NCBI RefSeq assembly: GCF_003254115.1
Contig: NZ_QKZV01000004.1
Coordinates: forward strand, 248,001 to 312,000
Direction of reading: 5' to 3'
DNA length: 64,000 nt
Source: Hydrotalea sandarakina
Lineage (GTDB): Bacteria > Bacteroidota > Bacteroidia > Chitinophagales > Chitinophagaceae
This document shows, in pieces, positions 44,056-53,969 of the stretch. Position numbers and translations under genes: made by a program. A model generated the notes under the pieces. It was given only the letters and a program-made list of their open reading frames with translations, was not told where the DNA came from and searched no databases. Numbering within the stretch: position 1 is the stretch's first letter; each line of letters opens with the position of its first letter.

Positions 44056-44673
44056 ATGCATATTGCAATAATCGGTACCGGAAATGTGGGTGGCGCTTTG
44101 GCTACCAAATGGGCACAAAAAGGACATACTATTTTATTGGGAGTAAATGATAGGGAAAATTTTAAAGGAAAACATTTGCTCAATAACCCCAATACTTCTG
44201 TGCATTCCATTTCCGATGCAGTGAAAAATGCTGCCGTTATTTTACTGGCAACCCCGGCTAAAGCTACTATCCCCGTTACCCAATCGTTGGGCGATACTTC
44301 CGGAAAAATAATTATTGATGCCATGAATATTGTAATGAAACAAGGACCGGAAGGCTTTAGCAATACCACCGATGCCATTTTAGCCCACACACAAACCACA
44401 GATGTGGTAAAATGCTTTAATACCACCGGATACAATAACATGGAAAATACCCAATACGGCAATTGGGAAATTGATGCTTTTGTTGCGGGCAATAGTGAAA
44501 AAGGAAAACAAGGGGCTATTCAACTGGCTAAAGACGCCGGTTTTGCTGAATGTTATGATGTTGGTGGTAATGATCAATTTACATTAATGGAACAATTCGC
44601 ACTATTTTGGATTAACCTGGCGTTATTTAGAGGCTTAGGTAGAGAAATAGCTTTTAAATTATTAAAAAGATAG
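44056..44673 (+). CDS. NADP oxidoreductase, coenzyme F420-dependent type fold
   Basis: A 205-residue Rossmann protein of the COG2085 group. IAIIGTGNVGGALATKWAQKGHTILLGVNDRE-type start (residues 3-34) includes the GxGxxG dinucleotide motif, followed by AVILLATPAKATIPV near 58-72, IIIDAMNIV near 84-92 and VKCFNTTGYNNMENTQYG near 117-134. F420-reducing NADP oxidoreductases share this fold, but relatives in bacteria without F420 probably use other substrates. It follows the DJ-1-like gene by 113 bp and converges with the cyclophilin gene. Confidence 0.85.
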   Translation: MHIAIIGTGNVGGALATKWAQKGHTILLGVNDRENFKGKHLLNNPNTSVHSISDAVKNAAVILLATPAKATIPVTQSLGDTSGKIIIDAMNIVMKQGPEGFSNTTDAILAHTQTTDVVKCFNTTGYNNMENTQYGNWEIDAFVAGNSEKGKQGAIQLAKDAGFAECYDVGGNDQFTLMEQFALFWINLALFRGLGREIAFKLLKR

Positions 44674-44680
44674 TTATACC

Positions 44681-45337
44681 TCATTCACCTACCCGCCGTA
44701 TGTTGAAAATAACTACCGGCGGGTCCAGGTATTGATTGTAATCGCTACTGTTGTATATCTTTCTAACAATATCCATTCCTTTCACTACTTTTCCAAAAGC
44801 CGCAAAACCTTGCTTGTCTTCCATATTCACCCCACCATAGTCCAGGCCGGGTTCTCTTTCCATACAAATAAAAAATTCAGTGCCCGCAGTACCGGGTGCC
44901 ATTCTGGCCAATGAAATAGTACCTTCTTCATGTTGTAAGCCGGTTTGCTTGGTGCTTTCATGCGGAATACCGGGAACTGAGCGCGCTAAATCATTATTCG
45001 TTTTCCAAATACCGCCTTGTACCAATTCTGTTTTAGGCGCATTCATGGGTTGATTCACATCATTCAATACCCGATAAAAATTGGCACGTTTATAATACCC
45101 GGAATCAACATAACTTAAAAAAGCCGCTACCGTTTTGGGTGCTTTTTCAGGATATAATTCCACCTCTATATAACCTAAGGTAGTTTCAATTTGTACATGG
45201 GGGTGTGCATAATGCTTTTTGGGCTGGCAGGCCTGCATAACTACAACCATTGCCAAAACAATTGCAATACCCCATTGCCAAAATTTAGATGGCCAACCTA
45301 TTACTGCTTTCATAACGTTTACGCCTTGCTGTTTCAT
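44681..45337 (-). CDS. Cyclophilin-type peptidyl-prolyl isomerase, lipoprotein
   Basis: The 218-residue protein (ATG at 45337; a second ATG at 45313 is possible) has a hydrophobic leader ending in a lipobox-like VVMQAC near residue 38-43. The cyclophilin domain follows: IETTLGYIEVELYPEKAPKTVAAFLSYVDSGYY-type start at 52-84, VQGGIWKTNN near 109, GTISLARMAPGTAGTEFFICM near 138-158 and AAFGKVVKGMDIVRKIY near 181-197. It catalyses prolyl isomerisation in the envelope. It starts 16 bp after the polA stop and is probably co-transcribed with polA. Confidence 0.9.
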   Translation of the reverse strand: MKQQGVNVMKAVIGWPSKFWQWGIAIVLAMVVVMQACQPKKHYAHPHVQIETTLGYIEVELYPEKAPKTVAAFLSYVDSGYYKRANFYRVLNDVNQPMNAPKTELVQGGIWKTNNDLARSVPGIPHESTKQTGLQHEEGTISLARMAPGTAGTEFFICMEREPGLDYGGVNMEDKQGFAAFGKVVKGMDIVRKIYNSSDYNQYLDPPVVIFNIRRVGE

Positions 45338-45353
45338 TGTTTGTTTTGTGGAA

Positions 45354-48182
45354 TTAATGTGCTTCTAACCAGTTTTTGCCGGTACCTATTTCTGCTTCAA
45401 TAGGTACTTTATTGGGTAGAATTAATGCTTCCCGCATGTTATTTAAAATGATGGGCTTTATTTTTTCTACCTCTTCTTCCAACACATCAAATACCAATTC
45501 ATCGTGCACTTGCAATATCATAGCCGACTGCAAATGATGTTTTTTCAGGTCTGCTGCAATTTTTATCATGGCCAGTTTTATCATATCTGCCGCAGTTCCT
45601 TGTATGGGCGAGTTAATGGCATTGCGCTCAGCATAACCCCTAACGGTAAAGTTGGCTGAATTAATGTCTTTTAGCCAACGCTTTCTTCCCATCAAGGTTT
45701 CCACATAACCATTTTTTTGTGCAAAAGCAATGGTGCTTTGCATGTATTGGGTAATGCCCGGAAATTGCTGTTTGTAGTTGTCAATAATTTCTTTGGCTTC
45801 GGTTCGTGAAATGCCCAGGTTATCGGCTAAACCAAAAGCACCTTGTCCATAAATAATTCCAAAGTTTACGCTTTTGGCTTTATAACGCATTTCTTTCGTT
45901 ACTTCCGATTCGGGTACGCCATAAACCTTTGCAGCCGTTGCCACATGTATATCTTTTCCTTCTTTAAACGCAGCGCACATATTGGCATCACCACTAATCG
46001 CAGCTACTATCCGCAATTCAATTTGCGAATAATCGGCGCTCATCATTATTCTGTTTTTTTCGCGGGGAATAAATGCTTTGCGTATTTCGCGGCCTCGTTC
46101 ACTGCGAATAGGTATGTTTTGTAAATTAGGATTATTACTACTCAATCGGCCGGTTACGGCTACCGCTTGTGCATAAGACGTATGAACCCTGCCGGTAATG
46201 GGATGGATTAACTGCGGCAAGGCATCAACGTAAGTTGACTTTAATTTTGTAAGTTCCCGAAACGCTAATATGTCTTCTACTATTTGATGGCCCTTTAAAG
46301 CCAATTTTGCTAACACATCTTCACCGGTTTGGTATTGACCGGTTTTTGTTTTTTTGGCAGAAGGATCTAATTGCAACTTTTCAAACAGCACTTCTCCCAA
46401 TTGTTTGGGTGAGGCTAAATTAAATCGTACCCCTGCCAATCGATATACATTTTCTTCGGCCACTTTGGCTTCGTGTGCCAATGTTTTACTGTACGATTTT
46501 AAAAAGTCCACATCAATGGCAACGCCTTCATATTCCATATTGGCCAACACAGGCACTAAAGGATTTTCTATTTCATACAATACCCTTTCTACTTTTTTCT
46601 CTTTTACCAATGGTATTAGTACTTGTTGCAATTGAAAAGTAATATCCGCATCTTCAGCTGCATATTCTTTTATCTCTTCCAATGGTACATCCTGCATATT
46701 GCCTTGGTCTTTCCCCTTTTTTCCAATCAACGATTCAATGGATATGGGTTGATACCGCAAGTATTGTTCACTCAGGGCATCCATACTGTGTTTTCCATCG
46801 GGCTCTACCACATAATGCGCCAGCATGGTATCTGTAATTTTTCCCTTTAACTCAATACCCTGCCATTTTAAAACCAATATATCGTACTTAATGTTTTGCC
46901 CAATCCATAACACGTCGGTTCTTTCGAAAAGCGGTATAAAGTGATGCAACAATTTCCGGGCTGCTTCGGGCTCTTTGGGTACAGGTACATAATAGGCTTC
47001 GTGAGGTTGATAAGCAAAACTCAACCCCACGGGGTGTGAAGTATTGGGGTCAATGCCCGTTGTTTCCGTATCAAAAGCAATGGCATTTTGCTGCATTAGC
47101 TTTTGCAATAACGTTTGTATTTGTGCAGGGGTTTGTATTAAATGGTAGGTATGCTGAACGGTTTGGCTGTTTTGTAAACCAAAGGTTTCCGTAACGGCTG
47201 TTTCATTTTCGGCCACCAACGGTTTGCCCTTGCTGCTATTGGCGGTTGCTACCGGTGCACCAAACAAATCGGTTTGTACTGCCTGCGGCGCAGTGGTAAA
47301 GGCTGGTAAATCTTCTCCCAATACGCGTTTGCCTAAGGTTTTAAATTCCAGTTCGGTAAATACTTCTATCAGCTTTTCTTTATTAAAGGGCTTTACTTTA
47401 AAATCTTCTTCATGAAACTGAATGGGTACATTGGTAATAATGGTAGCCAGCTTTTTACTCATTAAGGCACTATCTTTTCCATTTCTTATTTTTTCGCCAA
47501 CAGCACCTTTAATATTGTCGGCATTCGCCAAAATGTTTTCCAGGGTTCCATATTCTTTCAGCAATTTGGCGGCTGTTTTTTCGCCAATACCGGGTATGCC
47601 GGGAATATTATCTACCGCATCGCCCATTAATGCCAGCATATCTACCACCTGACTAATATTATCAATATTCCATTTTTCGCATACCTCTTTCGGCCCTAAT
47701 AATTCAACTGTTCCGCCCTGGTAAGCCGGTTTATAAATGGTAATGCCTTTGCGTACCAACTGACCATAATCTTTGTCAGGGGTTACCATAAATACTTCAT
47801 AACCGGCATCGTGGGCTTCCCAAGCCAGGGTACCGATTACATCATCGGCTTCATAACCCGGTACTCCTAAAACGGGAATATTAAAGGCTTCAATAATTCT
47901 TTTAATATCAGGAACAGCGGCCAATAAATCCTCCGGTGCTTCCTGGCGATTGGCTTTATAATCCGCAAAATCGGTATGGCGCTCTGTGGGTCCTTCCATA
48001 TCAAAGCATACCGCCATGTGGGTGGGCTTTTCTTTATTCAGCAATTCAATCAATGTATTGGTAAATCCAAACTGTGCATTGGTATTTTTTCCTTTACTGG
48101 TTACCCTTGGATTGCGAATTAATGCATAATATGCCCTGAAAATAAGGGCAAACGCATCTAATAAAAATAACTTTTTCTGCAT
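45354..48182 (-). CDS. polA: DNA polymerase I
   Basis: The 942-residue protein has three domains. The 5'-nuclease at 1-290 carries FDMEGPTERHTDFADYKANR-type residues and AGYEADDVIGTLA. A 3'-5' exonuclease at about 355-545 appears active, as it keeps AFDTETTGIDP with the DxE metal motif and a YAAEDADITFQL motif. The polymerase spans about 570-942, with motif A SADYSQIELRIVAAIS near 713, motif B KSVNFGIIYGQGAFGL near 765-780 and motif C LQVHDELVFDV near 890. It fills gaps and replaces RNA primers. It heads a minus-strand unit with the cyclophilin gene. Confidence 0.97.
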   Translation of the reverse strand: MQKKLFLLDAFALIFRAYYALIRNPRVTSKGKNTNAQFGFTNTLIELLNKEKPTHMAVCFDMEGPTERHTDFADYKANRQEAPEDLLAAVPDIKRIIEAFNIPVLGVPGYEADDVIGTLAWEAHDAGYEVFMVTPDKDYGQLVRKGITIYKPAYQGGTVELLGPKEVCEKWNIDNISQVVDMLALMGDAVDNIPGIPGIGEKTAAKLLKEYGTLENILANADNIKGAVGEKIRNGKDSALMSKKLATIITNVPIQFHEEDFKVKPFNKEKLIEVFTELEFKTLGKRVLGEDLPAFTTAPQAVQTDLFGAPVATANSSKGKPLVAENETAVTETFGLQNSQTVQHTYHLIQTPAQIQTLLQKLMQQNAIAFDTETTGIDPNTSHPVGLSFAYQPHEAYYVPVPKEPEAARKLLHHFIPLFERTDVLWIGQNIKYDILVLKWQGIELKGKITDTMLAHYVVEPDGKHSMDALSEQYLRYQPISIESLIGKKGKDQGNMQDVPLEEIKEYAAEDADITFQLQQVLIPLVKEKKVERVLYEIENPLVPVLANMEYEGVAIDVDFLKSYSKTLAHEAKVAEENVYRLAGVRFNLASPKQLGEVLFEKLQLDPSAKKTKTGQYQTGEDVLAKLALKGHQIVEDILAFRELTKLKSTYVDALPQLIHPITGRVHTSYAQAVAVTGRLSSNNPNLQNIPIRSERGREIRKAFIPREKNRIMMSADYSQIELRIVAAISGDANMCAAFKEGKDIHVATAAKVYGVPESEVTKEMRYKAKSVNFGIIYGQGAFGLADNLGISRTEAKEIIDNYKQQFPGITQYMQSTIAFAQKNGYVETLMGRKRWLKDINSANFTVRGYAERNAINSPIQGTAADMIKLAMIKIAADLKKHHLQSAMILQVHDELVFDVLEEEVEKIKPIILNNMREALILPNKVPIEAEIGTGKNWLEAH

Positions 48183-48210
48183 AACAGCTAAGGTATAGAA
48201 ATGCGGGGAG

Positions 48211-48254
48211 GCAGAAAAGAAAAGAGGCTGCCATTTGGGGAAGCGGCAACCTCT
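48211..48254 (-). terminator. Terminator of the amidohydrolase pair
   Basis: On the minus strand AGAGGTTGCC pairs with GGCAGCCTCT (one G-U pair) around a 12-base loop, followed by TTTCTTTTC. It lies between the end of the 437-residue amidohydrolase-like gene and the start of polA, so polA probably has its own promoter. Confidence 0.6.
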
Positions 48255-48291
48255 TTTTGGTTTTTGTGCATATTGGGCTTCTTATCATCAA

Positions 48292-49605
48292 CTATTGTAA
48301 CCCATATTTGGTCAGGTATTTTCTATTCAATTCGGTTTGCTTGTTTTCTAAACTTACTTCACGCCCCTGAATAAAAGCATGACGAATAATACTGGAATGC
48401 ATGTCTAATATATCTCCGTCACTTACCACAATATTCGCATCTTTTCCCACTTCAATGCTGCCTGTTTTATCATCAATGCCTAAAATTTTAGCACTGTTTA
48501 AAGTAATGGCCTGTAAAGCTTGTTCTTTGGTTAAACCATAAGCAGCTGCGGTTCCGGCATTAAACATTAAGTTGCGGTAACGAGCTTCATCAAAGGCATC
48601 GTTCAAAGCAAAAAGAATTCCTGCCTTTTGTAATTCGGCCGGTGTTTTAAAGGGCTGATCAATATCATCATCCTCAGTAGTAGGCAAGGCGTGTTCCTGA
48701 TTTAAAATAACAGAAATATTATTGGCTTTCAGCAAATCGGTAATTTGGTAACAATCGCTGGCGCCAACCAAGGTAACTTTAAAGCCGAACTCTTTGGCAA
48801 AATCAATGGCTGCCAACATTTGTTTTACCTGATCGGCATGGATGAATAAATGTTTACTGCCATCGAACAAACCTTTTACAGCCTCAAACTTTAAGTTGGT
48901 TTGTGCATGTTTGGGCTCTGCCAAATAAGCTTTGGCCTGACGGAAAAAGCTTTTCAATTCTTCAATTTTTTCATACGCTGCTTTTGACGGGTCCGGCATG
49001 TTTTCCGGAACAAATGCTCCGAATCTTCTGCCGGGGCGGCGTATAAAGCTGGGCATATTCATGTGAATGTTATTATCCATTTTATACGCGGCATCTTCCC
49101 AATTCCAAGCATCTAATTGTACTACGGATGAAGAACCGCTGATGCTGCCCCCTTCGGGTGTTACACTGGCTAACAGTATGCCATTGGCTTTTAGGGTATT
49201 GATAATTTTTGAGTCGGTATTATAGGCAACAATGGAACGAATATTGGGATTTAAATCGCCTAATTCCAAATAGTCGTTACTGCCCCTTACACCATTGGCT
49301 ATTTCTTTTAAACCCAAATCGGTATTGGGTAAAATTAAACCGGGATACACTTGTTTGCCGGTAGCATCTACTGTTCTGGCATCGGCGGGTATGCTTACCT
49401 GCGATGTATGTATGGCTACGATTTTTCCTTTATCTACTTCAATGGTAGCTTTATCTATTACTGTACCATTGCCAACATGTACGGTACCATTGGTAATAAA
49501 TAATTTGCCCATATAGGGTTTTGCGGGAGAAACATCATCTTGCGCAAAGGCGGCTACGTTAATGAGCAACACGGCCAGCAGAAGCGATATTTTTAAAGTT
49601 TTCAT
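48292..49605 (-). CDS. Exported amidohydrolase-like protein lacking the HxH metal motif
   Basis: The 437-residue product has a signal peptide (cut near AFAQ) and the composite-domain layout of amidohydrolases: LFITNGTVHVGNGTVIDKATIEVDKGKIVAI-type start and IEVGKDANIVVSDGDI-type end. Where active enzymes have PGLIDxHxH, this one reads YPGLILPNTDLGL near residue 93-105, so the first metal pair is missing. ALNDAFDEARYRN near 335 replaces the SD metal/catalytic segment. It is probably a non-catalytic paralogue that pairs with the larger amidohydrolase encoded 44 bp upstream. Confidence 0.83.
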   Translation of the reverse strand: MKTLKISLLLAVLLINVAAFAQDDVSPAKPYMGKLFITNGTVHVGNGTVIDKATIEVDKGKIVAIHTSQVSIPADARTVDATGKQVYPGLILPNTDLGLKEIANGVRGSNDYLELGDLNPNIRSIVAYNTDSKIINTLKANGILLASVTPEGGSISGSSSVVQLDAWNWEDAAYKMDNNIHMNMPSFIRRPGRRFGAFVPENMPDPSKAAYEKIEELKSFFRQAKAYLAEPKHAQTNLKFEAVKGLFDGSKHLFIHADQVKQMLAAIDFAKEFGFKVTLVGASDCYQITDLLKANNISVILNQEHALPTTEDDDIDQPFKTPAELQKAGILFALNDAFDEARYRNLMFNAGTAAAYGLTKEQALQAITLNSAKILGIDDKTGSIEVGKDANIVVSDGDILDMHSSIIRHAFIQGREVSLENKQTELNRKYLTKYGLQ

Positions 49606-49649
49606 GTTTGCTTAATTTTTTGTGAATGAATGCAGTTGCTTTCAGAAAA

Positions 49650-52600
49650 TTATTTTTGTTGTGAAAGGGTTTCCAGTGTTTCTGCTGAAACGCCATCATC
49701 TTCGCTAATATCAATAGTTATCATGCCATCATGATGGTCATGATCGCCGCAGCTTAACACATACTGCCAACTGGGCTGTGGTCTTAACACCGGTGCACCA
49801 TTTCTTTTTTCGCCAATCATTTTTTGAATTAAGCGATTGCGCTCTTCCTGAATTTTCTTGCGCATTTGGGCATCTCTTTCTCTGTCAAAATAAATAATAC
49901 CATCTACAATGGTTTTCTGAGCTACCGCATAAATGCTTAACGGATTAGCAGACCAAATAACAATGTCTGCATCTTTTCCTTCTTTTATGCTTCCTACTTT
50001 ATTGTCCACATGCAATGCTTTGGCGGGATTGATAGTCACCATTTTAAACGCATCTTCCTCACTCATGCCACCATATTTAATAGATTTAGCGGCCTCCTGA
50101 TTTAAACGACGAGCCATTTCCGCATCATCAGAATTAATACAAACATTCAAGCCAACTTTGTGCATAATTGAGGCATTATATGCAATGGCATCTTTTACTT
50201 CATTTTTATATGCCCACCAATCGCTGAATGTAGAAGTGTTGGCGCCATGGGCTTTCATTTTATCGGCCACTTTATACCCTTCTAAAATATGGGTAAAAGT
50301 GTTAAAGCGGAATCCAAAACGCTCGGCCACCCGCATAGCTGCGGTTATTTCACTTTGCACATATGAGTGACAAGTAATAAAGCGTTTTTTGTTCAGTATT
50401 TCTACCAATGCATCTAATTCCAAATCGCGACGGGTATTAATGGGATCTTTTTTCATGGCGGCTTCATAATCCAATGCACGGGTAAAAGCATCTACCATTA
50501 CTTGTTCAACTCCCATTCGGGTATCGGGGAAACGATTGTTATTGGGCGATGTGGTGCGCTTTACATTTTCACCCAATGCGAATTTGATGAAAGGATCTGC
50601 ACCGGCAAATTTCAATTGCTCATCGTCAGCACCCCACCGTAATTTAATTAATTGTGTTTGGCCGCCAATGGTGTTGGCAGAACCATGCAGAATATGTGAG
50701 GTTGTTACCCCACCGCTTAATTGGCGGTAGATATTGATATCATCCGGATTTAAGTTATCGCCAATGCGCACTTCAGATGTTACGGATTGACCCCCTTCAT
50801 TAATAGAGGCAGCCGCTATATGTGAGTGCTCATCAATAATACCCGGTGTTACATGCATACCGGTAGCATCAATTACAGTAGCGGTTGGGTCGCTAAGGTT
50901 TTTGCCTACTTTGGCAATTTTACCGTTTTTAATTAATACATCGGTATTTGCTACAATGCCTTCTTTTTCGTTTGTCCAAACCGTACCATTTTTAATTAAT
51001 AAGGTTTGTTGTTTGGGCATTTCTTCAAAGCCATAACCATCAAACGGATAGGTTACTTTAGCCATGGGGCGGCTTTGCATCCTTCTGCGGTTATTGGGTG
51101 TTTCAGCAGGCAAAGGCTTGGTGTAAGTGGCAGTCCAGGTAAAGGCATTGCCCATATCATCGCGGCCGGTTCCACTCCAGTTTTCTTTTAATGCCATACC
51201 GCTTAATAAGTATTGGCCGGCACGATGGGGTCTTTCGCCTTCTGCTTTTTTATTGCCTTCTAATGCAAACTGCATTTTAACGGCTTTACCATCGTAGGTT
51301 AATTTAATAGGAACGGTATCGGCTTGCTGTATTTGTGCAGTAGTGCTGTTTTTAACTATTAGGGTATAAGTTTGTTGCCCCTTGGGTGATTGAAGGGTAA
51401 GGGTATATTCTCCGCTTACCGTATTCCACTCAGCAGGATTAATGGCATAATTTCTTCCTTGTATCCAATTCTCAACAATTTTAGTATTATCGTCAAATAC
51501 GGGCCCGGTGGTAATAATAAAGTTGGCCAATTTGCCGGCATCTATACTGCCTACTTTATCATAAATATTTAAAACAGTAGCCGGTATTTTGGTTAATGCT
51601 TCTAAAGCGGTTTTTTCCGAAAGACCATCGGCAATGGCTTTACGTAAGTTGGGTAAAAACTGTTTTACATCTTTTAAATCGCTGGTGGTTAAACAAAAGG
51701 GAATGTTGGCTTTTTCAAAAGCTGCAGGATTGGTGGGCGCTAATTCCCAGTTTTTCATATCGGCCAGCGACACAAAACGGGCATCGTTGGGATCTTCCAC
51801 ATCCATTGCTTGCGGAAAATTTAAAGGAAGTATAAAAGTTGCTTTTGTGGCAATCATTTCCGGCATACGCTGGTATTCGTTTCCGCCTCCTTTAATAATA
51901 TATTGAACTCCAAACTCATCGCCAATTCTATCTGCGCGTAAATCATTCCATTTATCATCGGCTTCAAAAATTTGGGGTAAGGATTGATTATTATTCCAGG
52001 CTTCTAAAGATAGATTGGTGCCTTCTGTAGCAGGTTTGGTTTTATACCATTTAGCATCTAAATAGGTTTGACGCAATAAAGCAATGGAACCCATTAAGCT
52101 GGAAGGATAACTTTGTGTAGAAGAACCTTTATTGAAAGAATAATTGGCTGAAGCCTTTTCTTTTACCACCGCAAAATTATCGGCTTCATTGGCTAAGGTA
52201 ACTACAGCTCCGGTTCCACGGGCTATCCCATCTTTTACATGGGTTAATACTGTACCAAAACCCATTTGGCGCAAAGGATCGGCTTTTTTATCGTCGGCAT
52301 TAAACTGATCAATGGCATTTACTTGTGGTTTTATGGCTTGGTTCCAACCATAAGCACCTTTAATGTTAGAAGTAAATTGCGCAGGGGCCATAAAGTTAAA
52401 ACCGCCGGGCTGCCGAGTAGGGGTAGTTACGCCGTAATCCGTATAAATATCTATAAAAGAAGGATAAATGTATTTGTTTTTACAATCAACCACCACCGCA
52501 TCTGTGGGAATACTGATGTTGTTGCCAACCGCAATAATTTTTCCCTCTTTTATTAAAAGGGTAGCATTGCTGAGAGGCGGGGTTTGTGCATCTTTTACAA

Positions 52601-52733
52601 TGGTGGCATTAATGAATGCATACGAACGGGTGCGAGGGTCGGCTACTCCGTTTACGGGAAAAGTTTCCTGGGCTCGTACCAGTAAAACAACAAAGAGCCC
52701 CAGTAACAGGAGTTGTATTTTTCTCATAATCAT
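49650..52733 (-). CDS. Large exported amidohydrolase, two amidohydrolase-like halves
   Basis: A 1027-residue exported protein (signal peptide to about residue 22). The N-terminal half (25-440) has the amidohydrolase layout, but IYPSFIDIYTDYGVTTP replaces the PGxIDxHxH motif, so it looks inactive. A beta-rich linker (about 440-590) follows. The C-terminal half carries an intact site: TPGIIDEHSHIAA near 643-655, HGSANTIGGQ near 697, FITCHSYVQSEI near 806, FTHILEG near 829 and NVCINSDDAEMARRLNQEAA near 885. SIKEGKDADIVIWS near 930 closes it. Substrate is unknown; peptide-like or cyclic amides are typical. Paired with the next gene. Confidence 0.88.
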   Translation of the reverse strand: MIMRKIQLLLLGLFVVLLVRAQETFPVNGVADPRTRSYAFINATIVKDAQTPPLSNATLLIKEGKIIAVGNNISIPTDAVVVDCKNKYIYPSFIDIYTDYGVTTPTRQPGGFNFMAPAQFTSNIKGAYGWNQAIKPQVNAIDQFNADDKKADPLRQMGFGTVLTHVKDGIARGTGAVVTLANEADNFAVVKEKASANYSFNKGSSTQSYPSSLMGSIALLRQTYLDAKWYKTKPATEGTNLSLEAWNNNQSLPQIFEADDKWNDLRADRIGDEFGVQYIIKGGGNEYQRMPEMIATKATFILPLNFPQAMDVEDPNDARFVSLADMKNWELAPTNPAAFEKANIPFCLTTSDLKDVKQFLPNLRKAIADGLSEKTALEALTKIPATVLNIYDKVGSIDAGKLANFIITTGPVFDDNTKIVENWIQGRNYAINPAEWNTVSGEYTLTLQSPKGQQTYTLIVKNSTTAQIQQADTVPIKLTYDGKAVKMQFALEGNKKAEGERPHRAGQYLLSGMALKENWSGTGRDDMGNAFTWTATYTKPLPAETPNNRRRMQSRPMAKVTYPFDGYGFEEMPKQQTLLIKNGTVWTNEKEGIVANTDVLIKNGKIAKVGKNLSDPTATVIDATGMHVTPGIIDEHSHIAAASINEGGQSVTSEVRIGDNLNPDDINIYRQLSGGVTTSHILHGSANTIGGQTQLIKLRWGADDEQLKFAGADPFIKFALGENVKRTTSPNNNRFPDTRMGVEQVMVDAFTRALDYEAAMKKDPINTRRDLELDALVEILNKKRFITCHSYVQSEITAAMRVAERFGFRFNTFTHILEGYKVADKMKAHGANTSTFSDWWAYKNEVKDAIAYNASIMHKVGLNVCINSDDAEMARRLNQEAAKSIKYGGMSEEDAFKMVTINPAKALHVDNKVGSIKEGKDADIVIWSANPLSIYAVAQKTIVDGIIYFDRERDAQMRKKIQEERNRLIQKMIGEKRNGAPVLRPQPSWQYVLSCGDHDHHDGMITIDISEDDGVSAETLETLSQQK

Positions 52734-52837
52734 ATGGTTTTGATGAAAGGAGCTTTAAAGCTACTATTTTTGAGCAAGGAATAAAACCGCTCATCCAATT
52801 TTCGGTGATTAACAGAATTTTAACGGTTAAAGGCCAT

Positions 52838-52867
52838 AAAAAAAGCAATGACCCAGAGCCATTGCTT
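52838..52867 (-). terminator. Terminator of the alpha/beta hydrolase gene
   Basis: Read on the minus strand, AAGCAATG pairs with CATTGCTT around a 9-base loop and is followed by TTTTTTTATGG. It lies 33 bp after the stop of the hydrolase gene at 52900. Confidence 0.65.
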
Positions 52868-52899
52868 ATTAAATATAGAAATATAAAATAATATTAATA

Positions 52900-53940
52900 C
52901 TATTTTCCTGCGTCAACATTTTTTATGAACTGAATAACGCCGGGATAAAAATGTTGCTGATCATCCCACATAGCCAAATGGCTGCCTTCGGGACAATATA
53001 AATAACTGCCCTTCGGGAATTGTTTACTCATCCATTCCATATAATTGGGGTCCATGGTATCGTATTTAGCACCTACAACCAGAGTGGGAACGGTAATTTC
53101 TTTTAAACGATTACTGATATCCCAATTGGCTAAGCGACCGGCAATGCCAAACTCGCTGGGGCCTTGCATTAAAGTATATACTGTTTCATTGGCATGCTTA
53201 AACGAACGGTTTACCGGATCGGGCCATTCATCTAAACGGCACAAATGCTGGTGATAGAAATTAGGCAGCAATAATTCCATGTACTTGGGGTTTTTAAAAT
53301 CGCCCCGGGCTTCTATTGCCCGAATGGTATCTAATACTTTTGGATCCATTTGCTTGGCCAATACATCTTGTGCATATTTACCATAAGCAGGGCAACTGCT
53401 CATCATGTTACATACAATTAACCCTTTCAGGTTTTGTTGGTATTTCAAGGCGTATTCCATGGCCAAAATGCCACCCCAGGAATTTCCCAATAAATAAAAA
53501 TTGCTATTGTTCAATCCCAAAGCTTTGCGTACTTGTTCCACTTCATCCACAAAACGGGGTATGGTCCATAAACTGCTGTCGGTGGGTTGATCGCTGTAAT
53601 AAGAACCCAACTGATCGTATTCTATCATTTCAAAGCCTTCTTTCGGGAAAAAGCTTTCAAAACATTCCATATACTCATGGGTCATGGCAGGGCCACCGTG
53701 TAATAATAATACCTTAACGGTGGGATTATTCCCAATGCGTTTGGTCCACACCTTAAAGGTGCCTACCGGTGTTTGTATGGGAATCATTTTAATACCGGCC
53801 GTTTGTACGCCGGAATCTTGCGGGGCAAAATACGTAGCCACCGTCATGGATTCGGGTTTAGAATGACAAGCACTTAAACCCAATACTGCACCCACTAAAA
53901 GCAGGGCGAGCATTGTTTTAAAACGAACAAATACCATCAT
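52900..53940 (-). CDS. Proline-iminopeptidase-type alpha/beta hydrolase, lipoprotein
   Basis: The 346-residue protein begins with a lipoprotein signal (LGLSAC near residue 20-25). The S33-family alpha/beta hydrolase domain follows: VLLLHGGPAMTHEYM near 77-91 (oxyanion HGGP), IEYDQLGSYYSDQP near 105-118 (DQxGxGxS equivalent), LLGNSWGGILAMEYAL near 148-163 with the nucleophile Ser, VVGAKYDTMDPNYMEWM near 286-302 and GSHLAMWDD near 320 for the catalytic His. It probably releases N-terminal residues such as proline from peptides in the envelope. No operon partner is obvious; mnmG is 30 bp upstream. Confidence 0.9.
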   Translation of the reverse strand: MMVFVRFKTMLALLLVGAVLGLSACHSKPESMTVATYFAPQDSGVQTAGIKMIPIQTPVGTFKVWTKRIGNNPTVKVLLLHGGPAMTHEYMECFESFFPKEGFEMIEYDQLGSYYSDQPTDSSLWTIPRFVDEVEQVRKALGLNNSNFYLLGNSWGGILAMEYALKYQQNLKGLIVCNMMSSCPAYGKYAQDVLAKQMDPKVLDTIRAIEARGDFKNPKYMELLLPNFYHQHLCRLDEWPDPVNRSFKHANETVYTLMQGPSEFGIAGRLANWDISNRLKEITVPTLVVGAKYDTMDPNYMEWMSKQFPKGSYLYCPEGSHLAMWDDQQHFYPGVIQFIKNVDAGK

Positions 53941-53969
53941 TGCAATTTTTTGGTATTAAAATTAAGGCA

